From positions 11,550,001-11,614,000 of the forward strand of contig BSBN01000849.1 in NCBI GenBank assembly GCA_027924645.1: DNA of 64,000 nt, read 5' to 3'. This document shows positions 22,389-33,628 of this stretch, in pieces. This DNA comes from Cunninghamia lanceolata. Lineage: Eukaryota > Streptophyta > Pinopsida > Cupressales > Cupressaceae. Each line of letters opens with the position of its first letter. Position 1 is the first letter of the stretch. A program made the position numbers and the translations under genes. Below the pieces are notes generated by a model. That model worked only from the letters and a program-made list of their open reading frames with translations. It was not told the DNA's origin and made no database searches.

Positions 22389-22967
22389 CCCCCCCTTAAG
22401 TGCAACTTAGGGAGTATTTGACTAAAGCAAGATGGAATGATGGATGGGTCCCAGCTACTAGGCATGTTAGGTACCCATGTACAACAAATCTTAAGTGGAG
22501 AAAAGGAGAAAACCTCATGGGACAAAACTGCTCTCCAAAAGTGAGAATGCAGAAACAATAAATGTGAAAGAAGTGATAGTAGGAGGACTCAACATGACCC
22601 CCCAAGGACAACTTATATCACATATGTACAATCAAATACCTCCCCATAGGAGAGAAAGTGTGGGACTATAGGTCCCCCCCACAATGAAGTAGCTCCTATG
22701 CTGATGGTGAATGCCTAAAGATGAACACTGGAAAGTGTCCTTTACCTGCAAACAACATTTCTCCCCTTAGGAAGAAACAAGTCCAAAGGCTGATGTCGAA
22801 GAAACTCCATCTCAAGGTATGAGGAAAAAAGCCTCATGATGGATGCCTCTAAAGATTGCTCAAGTGTCCACATGTCAGAATCAAAGAATACCACAATGTA
22901 ATGAGGTGTGACCAATCCAAAATCCTGGTTAGACTGATGAAGAACAAACCTCCAAAGACAAAGTAGA
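22389..22967 (-). other. Element B 3' end and polypurine tract
   Basis: The polypurine tract reads AAGGGGGGG on the minus strand (plus 22389-22397), directly before the 3' LTR. The rest is C- and A-rich on the plus strand, with only short frames. The position is far too short for a lost integrase and reverse transcriptase to be hidden here. Confidence 0.7.
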
Positions 22968-23711
22968 TCAAATAATAGTTGTACTATAACTGTCATCAAA
23001 GAGGAGAGATATCCCCTCAAGTGTGTCCTCCAAATCTACAATATGCGACTCACAAAACAAGTCTGATATACCTACCAAGAAAGTATCCCACAAAGTTGTG
23101 TCTAAAAGACTTGTATGATCTTGCTCAACTGAAATAGAAGCAACCATGTTCATGTCAATCTCTAAAGAAGTAGGAGGTTGAGGTGATGGAAGCTCAACAC
23201 TAGTCTCATGAACCAAAGTGGATGAAAGAACACCAAGGTTTAAGTGACCAAACTTCTCCTTGTAAAGATTATTCACACTTGATGCATGAGTGTGAATATG
23301 AATCAATGGGCCTACATCATCAGAAGAAACAAAATGGGAGAAGGTATACAAGTGAGATGCATGATCAGCCATCCCAACATCAATGATATATGTGCTCTCT
23401 AAGTCCCGAATGATCACCGAATTAGGAGTGAACTCAACTGTCTTCCCTGCACCACAATGAGTAATCTAGTAGATGGAAAGGAGATTGGTTGACAAGGAAG
23501 GTACACACAAGACATTGTTGAATGTACACTCTCCAACATCAATAGTCCCTTTACATATTGCATGCATATATGTATTGTTACCCATCAAAATAGGTGGCTT
23601 AGTAAAAGAATCAAATGAAGAGAACATCCCCTATGAAGACGCCATATGATGAGAAGCTCCTGAATCAAGTAGCCATCTCTCTAACCAAAGACTTGTAGAT
23701 GCAAAGATTAC
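22968..23711 (-). pseudogene. Element B protease and truncated pre-integrase region
   Basis: On the minus strand the copia protease motif WLLDSGASHHM is intact, with the catalytic Asp codon at plus 23664-23666. Downstream are CTFNNVLCVPSLSTNLLS and ITHCGAGKTVEF, typical of copia, interrupted by stops near 23633 and 23468. The next 149-codon frame (23417-22968) begins with copia-like LYTFSHF. It then becomes an unfamiliar serine-, leucine- and aspartate-rich tail where the integrase should be. I infer an internal deletion, or replacement, of the rest of pol. Confidence 0.75.
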
Positions 23712-24436
23712 TTATCCTTTTCCTTTGATTGTCCCATTGGCAATACCTATTGTCACTATATGTGTAGATGATGATGGTGTCAAAGAAGAGGATGTACTAG
23801 GTGATGATGATGGCATTTGGATATTGTGGTTTTGAATAATGTGAGTCAACTCATCAATTTTCTTCTCATAAAGCTTATGCTCATCATGTCCTAGTTTCTT
23901 GCAATATGCACATGTTGCTCTCTCCTTCTTGGATGATTCCTTGTTGGGAGAGGATGAGGACTTAGGTGATTTAGTTGACTCTTTTGCTTGCTCATTGTTC
24001 TTGAAATTCTTGTTTTTTTGTTTCTTACCTTTACTAGTTAAAGCCTTTTGATCCTTAGAATCTTGACTAGCAAGAAGTGCTTGAGGCCTAGGAGACTTCA
24101 ATGTGCCCATGTGTACTAACTTAGCTTGCTCCCTTGTGAGTGATGCAGCAAACTCATCAAGTGAAGGCATTGTGAAAGCTTTCCCAAGTGCATCCATCAT
24201 AGCATAAAAGGTAGAAACAAAAACTGAATAGTCGGGACCAAGCTTGGCAAGGATTGAAAGAATCAATTGAGTGTCCTCTTTCTCAATTCCACATTGTTTG
24301 AGCTGCAATCTAAGTGATTTTAGTTTTGTTAAGAAGTCTTGGATGCTTGCAAAGTTTGCTGGATCCAAACCAATTAATTCATTCTCTAATTTGAAACCTC
24401 TCATAGTATCTTGTTTACCAAAGAGATTTTCTAAGG
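23712..24436 (-). pseudogene. Element B gag, C-terminal half
   Basis: The frame runs from the border of element C at 24436 to 23712. ENLFGKQDTMRGFKLENEL opens the recognisable copia gag (UBN2 type), followed by FLTKLKSLRLQL and FVSTFYAMMDALG. A lysine- and serine-rich linker leads to a zinc-knuckle remnant, CAYCKKLGHDEHKL, in which the fourth ligand (normally Cys) is Leu. The N-terminal ~100 residues of gag are cut off at 24437 and are not found on the other side of C. Confidence 0.8.
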
Positions 24437-27186
24437 TAGTATCCCTTTTTCCCTCTGCCTAGAGTCAAATGGTTAACCTGGTATTTTCCTTAGAATCCTT
24501 TGAAGAAGTCCCTATAAAGCCAAAGTGCCAAGTTCCCATGAAACCTTGCCTAAAGAACCTTACCATTGGAAAGAGCTTGAAAAAATAGGTAGGTTTGCTT
24601 TTTGCATCACCCTGAAATTCAACCAAACAAAGAAGTTATACATGGTCAAAGTTTTGGTCAACATGCAATTCAAATGTACATTTGGCGAGCTTGCAAAATC
24701 CCTATCGGCCTTAGAAAATGTTGAAAAAGGGGAGTTTTATGCATTTTCTAAATGTATATCAGGCTTAAAAGGTGCACATACATTTAGGGAATCTTTCGTA
24801 GGTTCCCTAGGAATATTCCTGGTTTGTATATCGATGATATACAAGGAAAGATGCAAGTGAACATACAAGCTATAATGTACATTCATCAAATATTCCACAA
24901 AGATTCCCTGTTTGTAAATGGTTCGTTTGTATGTTTGCCTTTCTATTTTCAATATACAAGCAAATATACATTCGCTAAATGTACAAGTCAAATATGCATC
25001 GAAGATTCCCCAGAATATTCCACGCTTGCATGACAAAGGCTTGTATATTGCTTTGTATGTTCGCAATATACAAGGGGAAATATACAATGAGAAGATACAT
25101 TGTGGGCATATTCCCCAAAGATTCCCTGTTTGTATGCATGTAGGTTTGTATATTGTGTTTGCATATTTAACATACAAGGTGCAAATGTATATTTGCTACA
25201 GTGCCGCAGGGAAAGTATACAAAGGCATTTGTATATCGCTAGCATACAAGAGGTGGGGCCCGTGCATATACAAGGAGGATTGTATGTTTCGACATACAAA
25301 GGTCACGTGAACAGTGGCTTGTATATCGCGCATATACAAAGCGAATATACATTAGCGATATGCAGGCCAGATTTCAAATGAATATCAATTCTGGCACATT
25401 CAGGCTTCAAATCCAGTTTGTATATACAATAGTGTTTGTATGTTCGCACATACAAAGAAATATACAAGGAGTGGAGGTACAAGCCAGACCTGACAGAGTA
25501 GTCAAATATAGTTAGTGGTCTTTTGGAGTCCGCGGCTTGTATGTTGGTAGATACAAAGGATTCTCAACTGGTGGGACCCGCACATACAAGGGCGATTGTA
25601 TGCATATGCAAGTCGTGATTACAAAGGGTAAAGTGAATGATTGTATGTGCTAGTTCATTTGTATGTTTTGCTGGTATCTTTGCATATACAAACCGACATG
25701 CAAGGCCGATATGCAAGAGGGTTTTTGACCAAGCAGATGCAGTTTTTTAGCGATAGGTCCCAGTTTTAGTTTGACAGCAAATTAGAGGGTGCCACGTGGC
25801 AGTGGCGATTCATATACAAAGGCTCTTGCACATACAAAGATGATTTAAAAGGTAATTTCAAATGTATATCCTGAAAGCGATTACAAGGACCTTTTAGGTG
25901 CCAAAGACAGAGATACATGCAAAGTGTTTTGTGCATGCAGAGGCAGACTCGGAGGCATTTTCAAAGGCCGATATATACACAGATGTAGAAATGATATATA
26001 CAAGCAGTTGACCAAAACTTTGACCGCCTGTATCTTCCCCATTTCAGTAAATTTCGACATGCTGTAGGAGGCAAAAATGCTTGCTTTTGCCTCCTCTTTC
26101 ATTTGAACGAGTTTTTGGGGGAATTTTCTAGCTTCCATTTTTGGGATCTGGCTTTGCATGTTTCGGCTAATTGGATGTTTCAGCGGCCGTCTTGAAGATG
26201 CGGGGGACTTTTCTTCTCCACAGTGGCTCCGGTTGGTGAGTTCTGTAGGTGCATTCATGGCGTATGGGCTCTTTGTCATTCAAGCCTTTTCCCACACAAT
26301 GGATGATGACTTTGGAGGCTCTTTCTCCATGCCTCATCCTTTTTTGCATCCTAGCTGCGTTTTCTTGAGTTTTGGCCTGGTAGAGGCATGGCCCCTATCC
26401 CTTCACCATGCCTCCACCCATACCTTCCTGCTTCTAGCATTTATGGCCTCATTTTCTATGAATCAAAGACTCCACGCTTTTCTGGTAGGAGCCTAGCTTA
26501 TATAGGACATGTGGACTCTTTTGAGGAAGAGGATGGTTGATTTTGGGGCTGTTATGCTGTCAATTTTTTTTTTTTGTAGTCAGACCTCTTAGTGTAATTG
26601 CAGGGGTATGGGAATGTGACTCACTGTGCCTGAGTCTGGCCTCTATTGTCTTCCCTTTATCCACCAATGAATGTAATTAGCTATGTTGGTATACCCCTGC
26701 TATGAAATATTTCTGTATTGTAATAGTTTTCTAGACCTTCATGATTAATAGATGCTAATTTCTCGCCTCTCTTATGTCTAGATTTCTGTGTTTTAATTGA
26801 AGTTATAGTCTGTTCTGTGGGTAAAATGGCTCCTCTGTAGGTTTAACTTCCATGCCAAAGCCTCAACCAGCCATAAGTCTATGTGAATCCCCCTCCAGTA
26901 GCAAATGATTCATTATAGTGTCCACACCTTAACCGTCATCACTCACTAAATCTGGTGTATCACCCCTTTTCCCTTTTAGTTTTCCTTCTGACTCTTTCCC
27001 CTGCAAGTCATTTAACACTAGGTTTAGTATCACTGCTCTAAGTAATAGACTTAGATAAAAGGAACCAACCTTCTCTGGAGGTCTAATATTAAATCGCAAG
27101 GTCCCACACTTTGAGATCATTCCAATGTTACCCAGGTTGCTAAGGTCTCATAACTACAGCAAAGGGTGCAAATCTGGGTGATAACA
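24437..27186 (+). repeat. Element C 5' LTR
   Basis: The 2750-base LTR starts TAGTATCCC (TGTTATCCC in the 3' copy) and ends GGTGATAACA. The intact ends form a 7-base inverted repeat, TGTTATC/GATAACA. The TATA box (tatata, 26499-26504) leaves ~2.06 kb of U3, unusually long. The U3 carries the hairpin array described separately. Downstream is tttttggcatgcttggtggg, a possible but unassigned primer site. Confidence 0.9.
24820..25830 (+). repeat. Array of TTGTAT/ATACAA hairpins in the 5' LTR of element C
   Basis: At least six perfect inverted repeats share arms built on TTGTATRT and AYATACAA. They are: 24824-24832 with 24836-24844 (9-base arms, 3-base loop); 25040-25051 with 25063-25074 (12-base arms, CTTGTATATTGC); 25280-25287 with 25292-25299 (8-base arms, TTCG loop); 25319-25326 with 25332-25339; the 12-base palindrome TTGTATATACAA at 25418-25429; and 25436-25443 with 25448-25455. 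Many imperfect or single arms lie between them. The array fills much of U3 upstream of the TATA box. Function unknown. Confidence 0.85.
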
Positions 27187-27354
27187 GTTTTTGGCATGCT
27201 TGGTGGGACTAGAATTAAGGATAATAAGTTCAAGTACTCCATTTGATTACTAGTTTTGATATGCAACCAGTAATATCCAGACCTATGATAGGTTGGAAAT
27301 TGCACATCTGGCGACTCCAAGCTTTAGTTTAGTAGAATCAGTGTAATTCTGCTT
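27187..27354 (+). other. Element C leader
   Basis: A short leader between the 5' LTR and the gag ATG. The first bases, tggcatgcttggtggg, have the position and the TGG start of a primer site but match no tRNA end that I can name confidently. An alternative is a decayed site. Confidence 0.45.
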
Positions 27355-28350
27355 ATGAGAAGAATACATACCAGAAGTAGCTCTTCACCTTTTGAGTATC
27401 TACAATTATCCCCACCCAGGAGAGGAGGGGTAGCAACTGATAAGCATAAGAAGACTCGTGTCCAGTCTAGGAGAGCCAAGTCAACTCCTCCTATAGTTGG
27501 AGCTCATACTACCTCAGGGGCCTCAGTCACCATGATTCCTACAGCCAGAAATCAGCCCTTTGTCACTTTCAACCAGGGCAGCCTGTTGAATCTAGCTCGA
27601 CATGATGATATCCATGTCACTGCCCTAAGGAGTTTACCATTCTTTCATGGTGAAGATCAGACCACTCCAGCTGAGCATATCAAGGACATTGCAAACCTAT
27701 GTGCTGTCCATCATGTGACAGAAGAAAATGTAGCAATTAGACTGTTGGCAACTTCCCTAAAAGGGAAGGCTTTACAATGGTTTAGAAGTCTGCCGGTGAA
27801 TTCCATAGATTCCTGGGATCACTTGGGAGAAGAATTGTGTAGTTTCTTCGAGGACAAATTAGACCATCTATCATTGGTGGAGCAACTGTCTACGATCAAA
27901 AGAGCCCCCCACAAAGTAATGTCAGACTTCAACCACCGTTTCCAAAAGACGTGGGACAGAATCCCACCAATGGTAAGGCCTATAGCTGACCATGCATTCC
28001 TATATTTTTTGAGAGCATTAAATAGTGACATCTCTATCATGATTCAATCCATGGGAGGTTTTTCCTTACCACAGGATTATGCCATAGCCATTAGGGCTAA
28101 AAACAGCCTCATTCAGGTTAATAAAATCGCTCCTAGACCTCTTTTGCTAATTTTCCCCGCTATTCAGCCACAAATCCCAACATATGTACCTCCCATAGCT
28201 ATTATACCTATCGCACCTGCATTACTAGCAGCTAATGTGCAACCAAATAGGTCAGAAGGTACTACTCAAAATCAGTCGTCTGAGTTACAAGAGATCAAGG
28301 GATTGTTACAATCTTTTGGTAATGAGCTAACTAATATGAAAAAGTTATAG
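27355..28350 (+). pseudogene. Element C gag
   Basis: An open frame of 331 codons from ATG 27355 to TAG 28348. After a basic, serine-rich start comes the retrotransposon gag (capsid) domain, at about residues 85-240. Its usual blocks are present: LLATSLKGKALQWFRSLP, then FNHRFQKTWDRIP and AFLYFLRALN. Gag builds the particle around element RNA. The frame continues past the stop, where CAG-to-TAG changes are the simplest explanation, into a Gln/Tyr/Asn/Pro-rich tail. No zinc knuckle is evident in the part I read. Confidence 0.85.
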
Positions 28351-29205
28351 TTTCAGAATAGACAGCCCTATCAGCCATATAACCAAGGACAAAACCAGTC
28401 TTATCAAGGATAGAACCAACCCTACCAAGCTAACAGGCCACCTTATCAGAACAATTATCAAGGGGTTAGGCAAAACATGAACTAGAGACCTTTCTAGCCT
28501 TACAATCCTACATCCACCAGTGCCGTTAGTGACATCATCCCTATCCAGAACAACCTAGCATCTGAGTATGAATGGTGCTCTCCAAGCAATCAGTCACACG
28601 GTCAAGCAGCATATCCAAATGGAACTATAAATCAAGCTCTGACAGTGCAAAGCGTTGCAACTTCACAGCCAAGCACATCTAATGAGGGGACTATGCAGTG
28701 AACAGAGTAACCTCAGCATGATATTGCCTTCATGAATTGGTAGGAAAATGAGTTTTGTGGCATGAATAGGGATGACACTCTAGTCACCACAAACATGAGA
28801 GCCAAAAGAAGAAGTCATGAGATAGATCAGGGAGCAAGCAAAGGAAGAGGACCTAATGATCCTCCTACGTCTCAATTTCCCTATGTGTTACAAAGGAATA
28901 CTCAAGCAACTACCAAAGAGCAGCCTCATTTATAGGCTAATATTGCTGCCACCAAGCCACATCAGAAGGTAAGTGTTGCTCCCCCTTTTAATATTATTGA
29001 GAATATGAAGAAGGCAAATGTGACAATGTCTATGTGGGATTCCTTAGCAATCCTGGGTCAAAAGGACATATTGCAATTAGCCTTATCTAATTTGAAAGTA
29101 TCCAAAGATACAACTATTGACCCAAATAGAGTTGTCCTTACCAATTCACCCTAGGACAGCAGCAAACAACCAAGCAAGACTATCAAACCACTTCCATTCT
29201 ATGTG
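28351..29205 (+). pseudogene. Element C gag tail and linker, many stops
   Basis: This remains in the gag frame and is rich in PYQ and NQ words (RQPYQPYNQ, ANRPPYQNNYQ). Stops fall at 28411, 28483, 28495, 28741, 28933 and 29152 (all TAG), 28699 (TGA) and 28708 (TAA), several at positions where Gln fits the pattern. Near 29020 the block MSMWDSLAILGQ is the segment usually found just before protease in Tat-type elements. The Gln-rich composition makes it a large target for CAG-to-TAG mutation. Confidence 0.75.
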
Positions 29206-29751
29206 TAATTAATAATAAGAGATAAGCTTGTGCACAATTGCATGGTGGATAGTGGTGCAAGTAGTTCTGTGATGCCTAAACAAATTGCAGACCAATTAGG
29301 GCTCAAATACCAGCCTCTCAAGAAGGGTGTACTCCAATTAGATGGCATGGCTATTAATACTGTGGGTGTAATAAAAGACTTAGGTCTTACTCTACATACC
29401 TATCCCAATCTTTCTGTCTTCCAAGAGGTCTTCATCATAGACCTACCTCCTCATTTTGCCATGTGCCTATCAAGAGAATTCATAGCCAAAATAGGAGGAT
29501 ATCTATCCTCTGACTGGTCCCACATGTTTTTTAGGACCAAGTATGGCACTAAAGTGACCCTGAGGTCTGAATTACTTTCAAACCATCATATAGAGCCCTA
29601 CATACCTAGTGTTGTTAATGCCAATTGCATTATTTCTGATGATCCTGAACTTGTGGTTGCCCAAGAGCTACAAAATGAAAGTATACCAGAGGTGTTATTA
29701 AAGGAATGGGCCTCAGAAAATGTTGTAGATGACCTTGAGGCATATATTTAA
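29206..29751 (+). pseudogene. Element C aspartic protease
   Basis: A clear retropepsin domain in the gag frame. CMVDSGASSSVMP carries the catalytic Asp codon at 29248. DLPPHFAMCLSREFIAKIGG is the second conserved part. It is bounded by TAA stops at 29206 and 29749, so the domain itself is uninterrupted. It would cut the polyprotein. The next domain in the same frame is an RNase H-like domain, not the reverse transcriptase. Confidence 0.88.
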
Positions 29752-30267
29752 GAAATTGGTATGGGGATTTACGTACTACATGAGCCTGAGGCAACAATTC
29801 CAAGTATGGTAAAAGATGTAGAATAGCAGACAGAGAAGTAGAATGAAGTGTGGAAAATGTATTTTGATGGCTCTAGGAGCAGAAATGGATCTGGTGGTGG
29901 AGCAATGCTTGTGTCCCCACAGGGTGAAAGATTTTTTTCTGCTTTCCATTTTGCCTTTTCATGCACCAATAACACTACTGAATGTGAGGGGCTAATCTGG
30001 GGATTACAATGGGCAAGAAAGAGGAAGATTGGCCATTTACAGGTGTTTGGGGATAGTGAACTCATTGTAAACCAGGTGAGAGGATTGCATGCTACAAAAA
30101 ATGATACTTTGAAATGCTATAAACATAGGGTATGGGACATGATTGAAGAGTTTGATGCTTTCAATCTGGTCTCTATTCCCAGAAATCAGAATTACCATGC
30201 AGATAGGTTGGCAGCAATTAGGGCAAATTTTGATATTCCCAGTGATGTCCAACGAGGAAAAATGTAG
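29752..30267 (+). pseudogene. Element C second RNase H domain, placed before reverse transcriptase
   Basis: Following TAG stops at 29824 and 29839, the frame encodes an RNase H fold of the archaeal/plant type. Four catalytic acids can be placed: Asp 29866 (MYFDGS), Glu 29986 (TECEGL), Asp 30052 (GDSEL) and Asp 30202 (HADRLA). All four are intact. Tat elements are known for carrying such an extra RNase H, most often described after the reverse transcriptase-RNase H block. Here it lies between protease and reverse transcriptase, and element D shows the same order. It ends at TAG 30265. Confidence 0.85.
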
Positions 30268-31500
30268 CCTCATGTAAAAATAGTTGACAGACCCTCTATC
30301 CCTGACAATAATGTTCACTGGCAGGTCTTTGAAAGTGATAAACAGATTCTGAGTTTCCTGTTAGAGGAAGATGAGTTTTCCATGATGAATCAGGATAAGC
30401 TCAAGCAGCAATATGGCAATGATCAGATTATTCAACTGAAGACAAACAAGTTGCCCAAGGGATTGGTGACATTGGAGTCTATCTTTAGCACTGATGATCA
30501 GATGAAGAGGACCAAAACCAGCATGCAAATAAAGGAGGAGCATTATGAGGAGCTGGAAATCTTCAAGGGTAAGCTTCTCAAGATTGGAAAAATCTATTTG
30601 CCTAAGGATAGAAAGGCTTTTATTGCTCTATGCCATGAATTTGAAGATGTGTTTGCCTAGGATTATTTAGACCTAAAAGGATTTGATCCTCACATTGCTC
30701 AACATACCATAGAATTAGAGCCAGGCACAAAACCTATAAGACAGAAGCAAAGACCCCTAAATCCAAAGCTAGAGCCCCTGATGATTAAAGAATTGACTAA
30801 GTTGATTGAGGGAAAGATTATTTTCCTGATCAAACATACTTCTTGGGTCTCTAACCTTGTCCCTGTTAGAAAAAAGAATGGGGAGATCAGACTGTGTGTT
30901 GATTTCAGAGATCTAAATAGGGCCTCCCTAAAAGACCACTACCCATTGCCCTCAATGGAGCAGATCCTACAAGTGGTAGCTAGCTCAAAGAGATTCTCCT
31001 TGCTTGACAGTTTTTCTGGTTATAACCAAGTGTTGGTCAAGCAAGAGGATCAGTATAAAATCGCTTTTACTACCAAATGGGGCGCCATGGCCTACAAAAG
31101 AATGCCCTTTGGTCTATCAAATGTTGGCTCAACTTTTCAGAGGGCTATGGACATGGCTTTCAAGGGTTTGCTATATAAATTGGTGCTGGTGTACCTAGAT
31201 GACATCACAGTCTTTTCCAAGAATGTGTTTGAGCATTTATTTGATTTGAGGCAAGTATTTGAGAGATGCAAAGAGTTTGGGATATCTCTCAATCCCAAAA
31301 AGTGCATTTTCTCTGTCCACAAAGGCAAGTTATTGGGGCACGTTGTGTCAAAGGAAGGCATCACCATTGATGCTGAAAGGGTGAGAGCCATTCTGGAGTT
31401 GCCTTTACCTAGCCACAAGAAGGGACTTCAAAGTTTCATTGACAGAATTAATTTTCTACGAAGATTTATACTAGACATTGCAAATCTTTTGAAGCCCTTG
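30268..31500 (+). pseudogene. Element C reverse transcriptase
   Basis: The frame stays open from 30268 to TAG 30658, through a linker with NKLPKGLVTLESIF. After that stop it runs openly through the polymerase: KPIRQKQRPLNPK, then VRKKNGEIRLCVDFRDLNRA, FSGYNQ and RMPFGLSNVGSTFQRAM. The YLDD active site is at 31192-31203 (tac cta gat gac). All core motifs are intact. The enzyme copies element RNA to DNA in the particle. The TAG at 30658 sits where a Trp or Gln would fit. Confidence 0.93.
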
Positions 31501-32115
31501 ACGTCCATGTTAAAAAAGGATACAGTTTTTAGTTGGATGAAGGAGGCCAAGCTAAGCTTCAAGTCCATAAAAGAAGCACTCTCAGCTATGCCAACCCTGA
31601 TAAATATGGACTTCTCCAAGGATTTTATTTTGTACGCTTATGGCAGTCTGGATACTGTTTCTACAATTCTAGTGCAGCAACAGAGCGAAGGGTTTGAACA
31701 ACCAATTGTTTTTTTTAGCCAGAGCTTAGAAGAATATGAACAGAAGTACAACTTCATTAAGAAGCACATCCTTGTAGTAGTAAGGAGCCTTGAGAAATTT
31801 AGACATCTTATTTCTAATAATAAGATACATTTAATGGTCGCTCACCCTGGCATGAAGGAGTTCCTATTGAGCAAAGACGTCAATGAGAAAAGAGCTGGTT
31901 GGATTACCAGGGTTATGGAGTATGACGTTGACATCAAAATAACCAAGCTCATCCGAGGAAGAGGACTCAATGAACAACTTGCTGTTATTCCTGAGAGTGA
32001 AGCAAGCAAGGAAGAGGTGGTGTTTCTGGTTGTAGAAGGTGAACACCAGATGGGTACAGCAGTAGCGGCCACCAGTTGGGTTCATAATATGATCCATTTT
32101 TTTCCAGACTGCTGA
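31501..32115 (+). pseudogene. Element C RNase H after reverse transcriptase, catalytically degenerate
   Basis: It continues the open frame after the reverse transcriptase thumb and connection. The fold signature is recognisable (FILYAYGSLDTVSTILVQ, then EQPIVFFSQSLEEYEQKY). The Asp normally found in the LYTDAS motif is replaced by Tyr (LYAYGS). Loss of activity in this domain when a second RNase H is present is known in Tat elements and parallels the tether domain of retroviruses. The frame shifts just before 32115. Confidence 0.8.
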
Positions 32116-33334
32116 ATGTCTAGTAGGGTTAGACAGAGCCAAGAGAAGATACTTTAGATTACAGTCTATCCCATACGTTCTAATCAATGGCATCCTTTTC
32201 TGGAAAGATTTTAATGGCGTATTATTAAGATGCATTGATTAAGCTCAAACTGACAAAGCGCTACGAGAGTTCCATGACAGAACAGTAGGGGGGCATTTTG
32301 CCCCAAGGACTACTACCTGGAAGATAATGAGAGATGGGTATTACTGGCCCAACTTATTTAAAGATGCCCATGCATGGGCAAGGAAGTGTGTGAAGTGTGC
32401 CATTTTTACAGGCAAGCAAAGGTTTCCAGCTCTACCTCTGCAGCCAATTCAAGTTGAGCAACCCTTCATGAGGTGGGGTATCGATTTTATAGGCCCCATT
32501 AACCTGCCTTCTAGTGCAAGCCATAGGTGGGTGCTTACAACAACCAACTACTTCACAAGATGGACTGAAGCGGTGGCCCTAAAGAAATCCAATGAAAATG
32601 TTGTTCTGAACTTTTATAGTGACCTAGTAGCTAGATTTGGGGTACTTGATTTAATCATCTCAGATAATGCATTGGCTTTTGTTGGATTAAAGATAACTGG
32701 CTGTGCCATGAAGAATGGGATCTACTTGGGCACTTCATCAAATTATTACCCTCAAGGTAATGGCCTGGCTGAGTCCACAAATAAAAACCTCATAAGGATC
32801 ATCAAGAGAACCATGGAGGACAACCAGAGGACTTGGCATATTAATTTGAAATATGCCTTATGGGTAGATAGAATAACTCCAAAGCGGTCCATTGGGAACT
32901 CTCCATATATGCTTGTTTATGGAAAAGAGGCAAGATTGCCTATATCTGCAGAGCTGCCAGCTCTTGACATTATGAACCAGATGGAGATATTTGAAGAAGA
33001 GGACCCTATGGCTGTCAGATATGCTTAGCTCTTGGAACTCAGAGAAATCAGAGACAAAGCTATGAAGACCGTGGAGCATCATCAGCTTCAGACCAAGGGA
33101 GTTTTTGATCAAAAGGCCACTCCCAGGAGCTTTAGGGAGGTTGATATGGTGCTCAAATGGAATGAATTAAAAAGCAAGCCAGGGAAGCACTCCAAATTTG
33201 ATTGCATGTTGAGCGACCCATTTCTCATCACTAAATGCAAGGAGCACAATGCATTTCAGTTGTCAAGTATGAATGGACAAAATTTTCCTAACTCAGTCAA
33301 TGGGATACACCTGAAAAGGTGTTTTGAGGTATGA
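32116..33334 (+). pseudogene. Element C integrase
   Basis: In the +1 frame, the H-H-C-C zinc region (FHDRTVGGHF, then RKCVKCAIF) begins at about 32270 and the catalytic core follows. The triad is Asp 32483 (GIDFIGP), Asp 32663 (ISDNA) and Glu 32771 (GLAESTNK), all present. Stops are TAA 32240 and TAG 33026, the latter at an expected Gln. The C-terminal part (EVDMVLKWNELKSKPGKHSKF, positions 33134-33196) is the usual gypsy integrase tail, ending at TGA near 33332. It would insert the cDNA into host DNA. Confidence 0.9.
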
Positions 33335-33628
33335 GTGCTATATAAATTGGTAGGTTAGGTCTCTATACTTTCAATAAGTTCTGTTGCACAATAGTTTAAA
33401 TGCCTCTTTGTTTTCCCTAAGTGCTGTCTAGCACAGTTTGCGGGTTGCTGTTAGCATTTTGTTTGCCCCCTTGTTCTTCTATGTCCTTCATTGCTGTCAT
33501 GCTGGGTTTATTTGGGGTCGAGATGTTTATCAAGGTATTTTCAGTCCTTTCTGACTCCATACCCAATGAATATAAGGCCACTGATCTAATTGTTTAGCAG
33601 GAAAACACCCCATAGAGGTTGCCAAAAA
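33335..33628 (+). other. Element C 3' untranslated region
   Basis: A short T-rich stretch ending catagaggttgccaaaaa immediately before the 3' LTR. The polypurine tract is not clear; agagg and aaaaa are the only purine runs. No additional gene is present, unlike element D, which has a large frame in this position. Confidence 0.55.

Noticed and set aside
24737..25381. Overlapping open frames on both strands rich in Tyr, Ile and Cys
   Set aside because: They cross the hairpin array, whose palindromes open frames on both strands. The same happens in the 3' LTR, and no domain is visible.
24820..25830. CRISPR-like array of short palindromic repeats
   Set aside because: Spacing and unit sequence are irregular, no cas genes exist, the setting is a plant LTR, and the same array recurs in the paired LTR.
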